Shown in pieces: positions 5,966 to 10,465 of a stretch of 10,465 nt of DNA (positions are counted from its first letter, which is position 1; the number at the start of each line of letters is the position of its first letter). Source of the stretch: an uncultured Clostridia bacterium (GTDB lineage: Bacteria; Bacillota; Clostridia; Christensenellales; UBA1242); the NCBI GenBank assembly GCA_947366645.1, contig CANBAX010000021.1, positions 1 through 10,465 of the forward strand. Reading direction: 5' to 3'. A program made the translations under genes and the position numbers. The notes below the pieces were generated by a model. The model searched no databases and was not told the origin of the DNA. It saw only the letters and a program-made list of their open reading frames with translations.

Positions 5966-8900
5966 TTAATCCGCCTTTATAAGTTTCGTTATAATGAAAC
6001 TATTTCCAACCTCAATGTTTTTCTCAATAGTTGGATTATCGATTTTCTCAACTGCACGCTTAATAAGCACCTCTGCTTTGATTTTTTGCATGAAGTTAAA
6101 CAACATATTTGCAAGGTCATCATCTGCGGTTTCAAAATAAGCATAAAGCCTATCATCAATGGCAAAGTCAGCCTCTTTTCTAAGCACTTGAAGTCCCCTT
6201 ACAAACTCGCGGTATAACCCTTCCTCAATTAGTGCCTTATCAAGATTTATATCAAGCACTACGGTATTACCATTCTCATGGGCAATTACAAAATCCTCTT
6301 TTGGCTTCTTTTCAAGGTTGAATAAGTCGCTTGAAAGCTCCTTAAACTCACCTACTGTCACATTACCTTTATAGTAGCCTTCCATAACAGCCTTATTTTC
6401 CTCATTAGAAAGTTCTGAAAGCTGGGTTTTAAGTTTTTGTACCTCGCCTTTCAGCACGGTGCCCGCTTTTTTAAAGTTGACAGTAAGGTATTCGTCATTA
6501 AACTTGCCATCATCGGTGACAACTTCAAGTTCTTTTATGTTGAGTTCGTCTTTAATGACCTCACCCATCTTTTCGATGACCTTTTGAGTGTTATTTCCCG
6601 CAATATACATTTTGCGAAGTGGTTGTTTTACTTTTATTTGATGCTCATTGCGTAGACGCTGAGCTGTTGACATAACACTTCTTGCAATTTCAGTTATTTC
6701 AATAACATCTCCATAACTCTTATCATATATCCGTGTTGGATAACCCGCAAGCATTATGCACTCTTTTTCATTCTTTTCAACCTCTCGCACCATATTTTGC
6801 CATATATGCTCGGTGACAAAAGGAATAATTGGTGTCATAACTCTGATAAGCGACTTTATAGCGTGATAGAGGCACCAGTATGCTGTCAGTTGGTCACGCT
6901 TATTCTCGCTCTTCCAGAATCTCTTTCGGTTGGAACGAATGTAGAAATTGGAAATATCATCAACAAGTTTTTCAAAGTCACGCACTACAAGCCAGTTTTT
7001 ATCGTCAGCATAGTATTCGTCACAATTTTTAATAAAGTTATTTACGCTTTCAATAATCCATTTGTCCGCAAATTTTAAATCCTCTTCTTCTGGGGTAAAT
7101 CCCGCTATATCAGGATTGTCTATATAGGCATAGGTATTAAAGAAGGTGTAAACATTCCAAAAGCCAAGTAGTTTTCGCCTTGCCTCATCGGTAAGCGAAA
7201 AGCCAAACCTCATATCATTGGCAGGACTTGAAGAGCAGTAAAGATATCTAATTACATCAGCCCCTACCTCGTCTGCCACCTTGTCCGCTTCAAGAGAGTT
7301 GCCACCACTCTTGTGGAACTCGCCGCCATGCTCGTCTTTCACATATTGATAGGTTACCACCTTTTCATAAGGCGCCTTGCCTGTAAGCACAACACTCATT
7401 ATAAGAAGCGAATAGAACCAAAGTTTAATTTGCTCTATCATTTCGCAGACATACTGGCTTGGGAAGTTTTCTTTAAAGAATTTTTTATCGGTAAAATATT
7501 TCTTGGTCGAGAAAGGTGTGATGCCCGCGTCAAGCCAAGCGTCACCCACTTCTGGCACACGGGAAAGCACCTCCCCACACTCGCATTTTATTTTTATTTC
7601 ATCTATCCAAGGTCTGTGAAGATTTGGCATTTTGTCAACTAGGCTTGGGTCTACCGCCCTCTTTTTAAGTTCGTCAAGCGAGCCGATTACCTCCACCTTG
7701 CCACACTTAGGGCATAGATAGAAAGGAAGTGGCAGGCCATAGAAACGGCTTCTTGAAATATTCCAGTCCCCCATATTATTTAGCCAGTCTGCCATACGCT
7801 TTTTGGCATATTCAGGTTTGAAGGTGACATTTTCTATTGCCTTTAACGCAAGTGGACGAATTTCTTCCATTTTGATAAACCAAGAAGAAATAAGTTTATA
7901 CACAAGGTCAGTTTTACAGCGCCAGCAATATGGATATGAATGCTTGTACTTATGTGCATATAAAAGTTTGCCGTCTTTTTCCAGCCTATCTATCACCATT
8001 TGTGGAACATCGGTGGTTTTTTTACCAGCAAGGAAACCAGTATTTTCAAGCAGCACTCCCTGCTCATTTATAGGGCAAATTTCGGGAAGCCCTAATTTTT
8101 GACCAAGTTCAAAGTCCTCACTTCCGCAACCAGGTGCAATATGTACAACACAGGTACCCTCGCTGTTATCAACCTCCTCCCAAGCAACAATTTTATGTGG
8201 GAAATTCTGCTCGGCTAATTCTGGAAAACAGGTTTCATATTCAAGTCCAACAAGTTCGGAGCCATTAAACTCCTCCAAAATTTCCACCTTTTCTTTAAGT
8301 ATGGAAAGCCTATCCTTACCAAGCACAATTTTATCGCCACGGAAAGCGACTTTAACATATTTAAACTCTGGATTAACCGCCAGTGCAACATTGGCAGAAA
8401 GAGTCCAAGGCGTAGTAGTCCAAGCGACAAGTTTAAAATCCTTGCCCTTTACTGGTAATTTTACAAACACAGCAGTATGCTCCACCTCATGATATGAGGA
8501 AGACGTTTCATGGTCACTTAAGCTTGTGCCGCAACGTGGACACCATGCCATAGGTCTGTTCTTTTTAACTATCCAGCCCTTTTCATCGCATTTTTTAAGA
8601 AAATGCCAAATAGAGGTTATGTTTTCGTCGGTGTTGGTGTAGTAACTATGCTCCCAGTCCATCCACTGCCCCATACGAATGCTTTGCTTAGTGATTTCAT
8701 TGCCGTAGTGGGCAACACGCTCCATACTCTTTTTGGTAAAATTGTCGAGGCCATATTTTAAAATTTCTGGCTTGCCATTTAGGCCGAGCGCCTTTTCTAC
8801 CTCAACCTCAACCCAAAGTCCCTGCCCATCAAAACCGTTTTGATATTGGCAGTCACGACCTTTAAGTGCATTGTAGCGAATTGTCATATCTTTAAGTGTA

Positions 8901-9082
8901 CGTCCCCAAAAGTGATGAACGCCAAGTCGGTTGTTGGCTGTCGCAGGGCCGTCAAGAAAACGAAAACGCTCATGTCCCTCATTTGCTTTCTTTAATTTTT
9001 CAAAACTTTCATTGTCCTTCCAAAATTTGAGAATACTATGTTCAAGTTCCACAAAGTTTGGTAATGCCTGTTCTTTTTTCAT
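5966..9082 (-). CDS. ileS: Isoleucyl-tRNA synthetase, IleS2-like with altered HIGH motif (GVHH)
   Basis: Charges tRNA-Ile with isoleucine in the cytoplasm. At 1038 residues it matches the longer IleRS2-like enzymes rather than IleRS1 (about 930). The catalytic signature aligns as GPATANN-RL-GVHH-FWGRTLKD (46-65). The HIGH position is thus GVHH (54-57), with first and third residues swapped relative to HIGH. The KMSKS loop is EFHKSGGN (588-595), keeping only the final KS. The CP1 editing domain is present: the Thr-rich WTTTPWTL (221-228) and the VHIAPGCGSEDF segment, with D323 as the likely conserved editing aspartate. CPRCG (181-185) and further CxxC pairs may bind zinc. The C-terminal extension has no terminal Cys cluster of the IleRS1 kind. 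AGGAG precedes the ATG by about 6 nt. It is the second gene of the operon, 14 nt after the HEPN-CBS gene, and no T-box leader is visible anywhere upstream. Confidence 0.96.
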   Translation of the reverse strand: MKKEQALPNFVELEHSILKFWKDNESFEKLKKANEGHERFRFLDGPATANNRLGVHHFWGRTLKDMTIRYNALKGRDCQYQNGFDGQGLWVEVEVEKALGLNGKPEILKYGLDNFTKKSMERVAHYGNEITKQSIRMGQWMDWEHSYYTNTDENITSIWHFLKKCDEKGWIVKKNRPMAWCPRCGTSLSDHETSSSYHEVEHTAVFVKLPVKGKDFKLVAWTTTPWTLSANVALAVNPEFKYVKVAFRGDKIVLGKDRLSILKEKVEILEEFNGSELVGLEYETCFPELAEQNFPHKIVAWEEVDNSEGTCVVHIAPGCGSEDFELGQKLGLPEICPINEQGVLLENTGFLAGKKTTDVPQMVIDRLEKDGKLLYAHKYKHSYPYCWRCKTDLVYKLISSWFIKMEEIRPLALKAIENVTFKPEYAKKRMADWLNNMGDWNISRSRFYGLPLPFYLCPKCGKVEVIGSLDELKKRAVDPSLVDKMPNLHRPWIDEIKIKCECGEVLSRVPEVGDAWLDAGITPFSTKKYFTDKKFFKENFPSQYVCEMIEQIKLWFYSLLIMSVVLTGKAPYEKVVTYQYVKDEHGGEFHKSGGNSLEADKVADEVGADVIRYLYCSSSPANDMRFGFSLTDEARRKLLGFWNVYTFFNTYAYIDNPDIAGFTPEEEDLKFADKWIIESVNNFIKNCDEYYADDKNWLVVRDFEKLVDDISNFYIRSNRKRFWKSENKRDQLTAYWCLYHAIKSLIRVMTPIIPFVTEHIWQNMVREVEKNEKECIMLAGYPTRIYDKSYGDVIEITEIARSVMSTAQRLRNEHQIKVKQPLRKMYIAGNNTQKVIEKMGEVIKDELNIKELEVVTDDGKFNDEYLTVNFKKAGTVLKGEVQKLKTQLSELSNEENKAVMEGYYKGNVTVGEFKELSSDLFNLEKKPKEDFVIAHENGNTVVLDINLDKALIEEGLYREFVRGLQVLRKEADFAIDDRLYAYFETADDDLANMLFNFMQKIKAEVLIKRAVEKIDNPTIEKNIEVGNSFIITKLIKAD

Positions 9083-9096
9083 TCTAATCTCCTATT

Positions 9097-9822
9097 TTAC
9101 GAGTATTGGTCGAGAATTTTATTCATCTCCATAGCGTCGGCACCTGTGATAATGCCAAGAGGCATCTCAGTGCTTGACCCTGTTTTAGTAATTAATATTG
9201 CAAGCAATTTGGAATTTTTGTGAAAAGCTTCCAGCGCCTTTTCAATGGTTATTTCTACCGGTGCAACATCATAATAATTGCTGTTTTCAATTCGCGAAAG
9301 CATATCTTCAATTTTCACATGCTCTAAAAATACGTCAGCCTTTCCACCCGCAAGCAAGAATTGCCCAAAGGAATCAAGAATCTTCTGCCCATTTGCAATG
9401 CCGATAAGTCCGTTTTTATCATATACCGGAATATTTGAGTATTTTGAGGTGGACATAAGTGTGATAACATCATACATGGTCTTGTTTGCCTCTACGGTCA
9501 AAACATCTCGCCTTACAAAATCTATCGCTTTTGGTGGCGCGGTTATCAGTTTTTCCAGACGCTCAATATCTTCAACCACACTGTCATGAGGCTCAGCAAT
9601 AATAAAGTCATCATTATTGTGTACTATCGCATTTCTAAGCCTGCCATAGTCGACAAGAGTATCTTCATTTTTTCTTACAATATAGTTAAGGACAACACAT
9701 TTTCGTATAAGGTCGGAAAATCCCATACTTCTTGAAAAATCATACCTAGACTTTAAAGTGTAATCAATATTGTTGTAAGCAGACAAAAATCTTTCCGCAT
9801 TAGTTTTCTTCTTTGCTGGCAT
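9097..9822 (-). CDS. HEPN-like domain fused to a CBS-domain pair
   Basis: A 241-residue soluble protein with two parts. Residues about 8-95 are helical and contain YGRLRNAIVHNN, giving the Rx4H signature R63-H68 that marks HEPN domains, many of which are RNases. Residues about 100-155 and 165-241 form two CBS repeats (VRRDVLTVEANKTMYDVITLMSTSKYSNIPVYD, later GIITGADAM), modules that normally bind adenine nucleotides or related ligands. The combined reading, an RNA-binding or RNA-cleaving domain controlled by a nucleotide-sensing one, is inference. The ATG at 9822 has AAAGGAG upstream, and a promoter is visible beyond that. It is the first gene of the operon and precedes ileS by 14 nt. No antitoxin-like partner gene lies beside it. 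CBS assignment is firmer than HEPN. Confidence 0.82.
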   Translation of the reverse strand: MPAKKKTNAERFLSAYNNIDYTLKSRYDFSRSMGFSDLIRKCVVLNYIVRKNEDTLVDYGRLRNAIVHNNDDFIIAEPHDSVVEDIERLEKLITAPPKAIDFVRRDVLTVEANKTMYDVITLMSTSKYSNIPVYDKNGLIGIANGQKILDSFGQFLLAGGKADVFLEHVKIEDMLSRIENSNYYDVAPVEITIEKALEAFHKNSKLLAILITKTGSSTEMPLGIITGADAMEMNKILDQYS

Positions 9823-9885
9823 AAACTCTCCTTTACAAGTATTTTACAACAAAATAGAAGAAAAAACAAAAGGTTTTACTAATAT

Positions 9886-9913
9886 ATTATATATAAATAA
9901 TACTTTAAATCAA
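9886..9913 (-). promoter_or_regulatory. Promoter of the HEPN-CBS/ileS operon
   Basis: On the minus strand, TTGATT (9908-9913), a 16-bp spacer and a perfect -10 TATAAT (9886-9891) lie about 60 bp before the ATG at 9822. The -35 box overlaps the T-tract of the SRP RNA terminator, so the two units are packed end to end. The leader is too short (about 55-60 nt) for a T-box. Confidence 0.62.
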
Positions 9914-9937
9914 AAAAGCGTGGGTAAGCCACGCTTT
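9912..9937 (-). terminator. Intrinsic terminator of the SRP RNA gene
   Basis: On the minus strand AAAGCGTGG pairs with CCACGCTTT around a 5-nt loop (plus-strand arms 9915-9923 and 9929-9937), followed by a T-run. It begins about 9 nt after the mature SRP RNA end. Confidence 0.9.
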
Positions 9938-9945
9938 AATTTTCA

Positions 9946-10214
9946 TACCGAGCAATTTGCTTTGACAAAAAGTCACCAACTGCCTCAAAAGTCTTACGCT
10001 CCACCAAAGTTTCCCTATGGCACATTAAAGTGCAGTTTTAATGATGCTGCCGTCAGGCTCTGACATGGTTCAACTGTTTTAATTGCATAGGACCTTGACT
10101 TCAACACGTAACACTTTTACACATATTTGACAAGCTTTTGCCGAGGCAAATATTCGACCCTACTAAAGCGGGTTGTAGGTTACAGGGCACCGCTAACTCC
10201 CCATCTAGCTCGGT
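9946..10214 (-). ncRNA. ffs: Signal recognition particle RNA (large, Alu-domain type)
   Basis: RNA core of the signal recognition particle, which with Ffh targets nascent membrane and secreted proteins. About 269 nt, the size of Bacillus scRNA rather than the short E. coli 4.5S form. The ends pair: ACCGAGC at the 5' end (10208-10214) with GCTCGGT at the 3' end (9947-9953). The 5' Alu part reads GGGGAGTTAGCGGTGCCCTG then TAACC, matching the Bacillus Alu domain closely. The S-domain tip reads ACCATGTCAG-A-GCC-TGAC-GGC-AGCA (10045-10070), with the conserved symmetric-loop UCAG/AGCA but a UGAC tetraloop in place of the usual GGAA. It has its own promoter and terminator. Exact 5' and 3' ends are estimated from pairing and may be off by a few nucleotides. 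Confidence 0.95.
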
Positions 10215-10220
10215 ACAAGC

Positions 10221-10249
10221 ATTATAGCATAAAGAAAGCCCTCACGCAA
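10221..10249 (-). promoter_or_regulatory. Sigma-A promoter of the SRP RNA gene
   Basis: Minus-strand -10 TATAAT (10221-10226) is perfect; TTGCGT (10244-10249) lies 17 bp upstream as the -35. The expected start, 5-7 nt downstream of the -10, coincides with the ACCGAGC 5' end of the RNA. Confidence 0.8.
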
Positions 10250-10275
10250 GTAAAAGTTTGTCATGTTTTGTAAAT

Positions 10276-10302
10276 AAAAAAGCCCAGAATATGGGCTTTT
10301 TA
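10276..10302 (-). terminator. Intrinsic terminator after the Lys/Ala-rich gene
   Basis: A 10-bp perfect stem, AAAAAGCCCA (10277-10286) with TGGGCTTTTT (10292-10301), around a 5-nt loop and running into T-rich sequence on the minus strand. It closes the gene whose stop is at 10310. Confidence 0.88.
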
Positions 10303-10309
10303 TTAAAAC

Positions 10310-10465
10310 TTACTTATTAATCACTTTTTTTATAGACTTTTGTGCTTTATCAGTGGCTTTTTTAGCCTTAACAGCCATCATATCCACTTCTTTAGCAACA
10401 GCCTTTTCAGCCTTGTCTACGGTTTTCTTTGTGAATGTGCTGTATTTGTATAAAAGTACACCAGT
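10310..10465 (-). CDS. C-terminal end of a Lys/Ala-rich protein (partial)
   Basis: The minus-strand frame is open from the right edge to a TAA at 10310-10312 and encodes 51 visible residues. These begin with a short hydrophobic piece (TGVLLYKY) that could be the end of a membrane helix. They continue as a strongly basic amphipathic tail with 14 lysines and 7 alanines (for example DKAEKAVAKEVDMM and AVKAKKATDKAQKS). Such tails occur in YtxH-like membrane-anchored proteins and in histone H1-like proteins; too little is present to choose. The terminator directly after the stop supports a real gene end. It is transcribed in the same direction as the SRP RNA gene, which has its own promoter in between. 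Confidence 0.65.
   Translation of the reverse strand, partial: TGVLLYKYSTFTKKTVDKAEKAVAKEVDMMAVKAKKATDKAQKSIKKVINK

Noticed and set aside
9097..9822. Abortive-infection type HEPN toxin system
   Set aside because: There is no MNT nucleotidyltransferase or other antitoxin next to it, and its neighbours are housekeeping translation genes.
9823..10465. T-box riboswitch upstream of ileS
   Set aside because: The operon leader is short and holds no specifier hairpin or T-box AGGGTGG-type sequence; the structured RNA upstream is SRP RNA with its own terminator.

Overview
The window looks like chromosomal DNA from a low-GC Gram-positive bacterium, most likely an uncultured gut-type clostridial lineage. 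Evidence: AT-rich intergenic DNA, strong AGGAGG-type ribosome binding sites, a large Alu-domain-containing SRP RNA of the Bacillus/Clostridium type, a YkvI-type membrane protein and an M3B oligoendopeptidase F. TGG encodes Trp and the genes read normally in the standard code. I see no insertion sequence, CRISPR array, tRNA or rRNA gene.

Left edge (1-2045): the 3' part of an ABC importer permease (TauC/SsuC type) runs rightward and overlaps tail-to-tail, by 69 bp, a leftward YkvI-like membrane protein. Divergent from that is an 80-residue Cys/Pro-rich peptide gene with a very strong RBS and a perfect hairpin terminator.

Regulatory cassette (2042-2630): a leftward 78-aa helical protein of unknown function is divergent from a rightward 67-aa Xre/Cro-type regulator. 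The space between them holds three copies of a TAACAAYTG operator-like element at an exact 29-bp pitch. One copy fills the spacer of a good sigma-A promoter for the 78-aa gene. Each gene ends in a hairpin shared with its convergent neighbour.

Main operon (9822 down to 2630, minus strand): HEPN-CBS fusion protein, isoleucyl-tRNA synthetase, RNA-methyltransferase-like protein, RluA-family pseudouridine synthase and oligoendopeptidase F, separated by only 14, 2, 10 and 9 nt. Three of the five act, or probably act, on RNA for translation, and a fourth carries a putative RNase motif. The IleRS is long (1038 aa, IleS2-like) and carries GVHH where class I synthetases have HIGH. This is the swapped motif linked to mupirocin hyper-resistance in some IleRS2 enzymes. 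No T-box leader is visible.

Right edge (9886-10465, minus strand): an SRP RNA gene (about 269 nt) with its own promoter and terminator and a UGAC apical tetraloop, then a terminator and the Lys/Ala-rich C-terminal end of a protein that runs off the window.

The points I would follow up first are the GVHH IleRS, the three-operator divergent cassette, the HEPN-CBS protein heading a translation operon, and the Cys/Pro-rich peptide. None is proven to be a new system from sequence alone.
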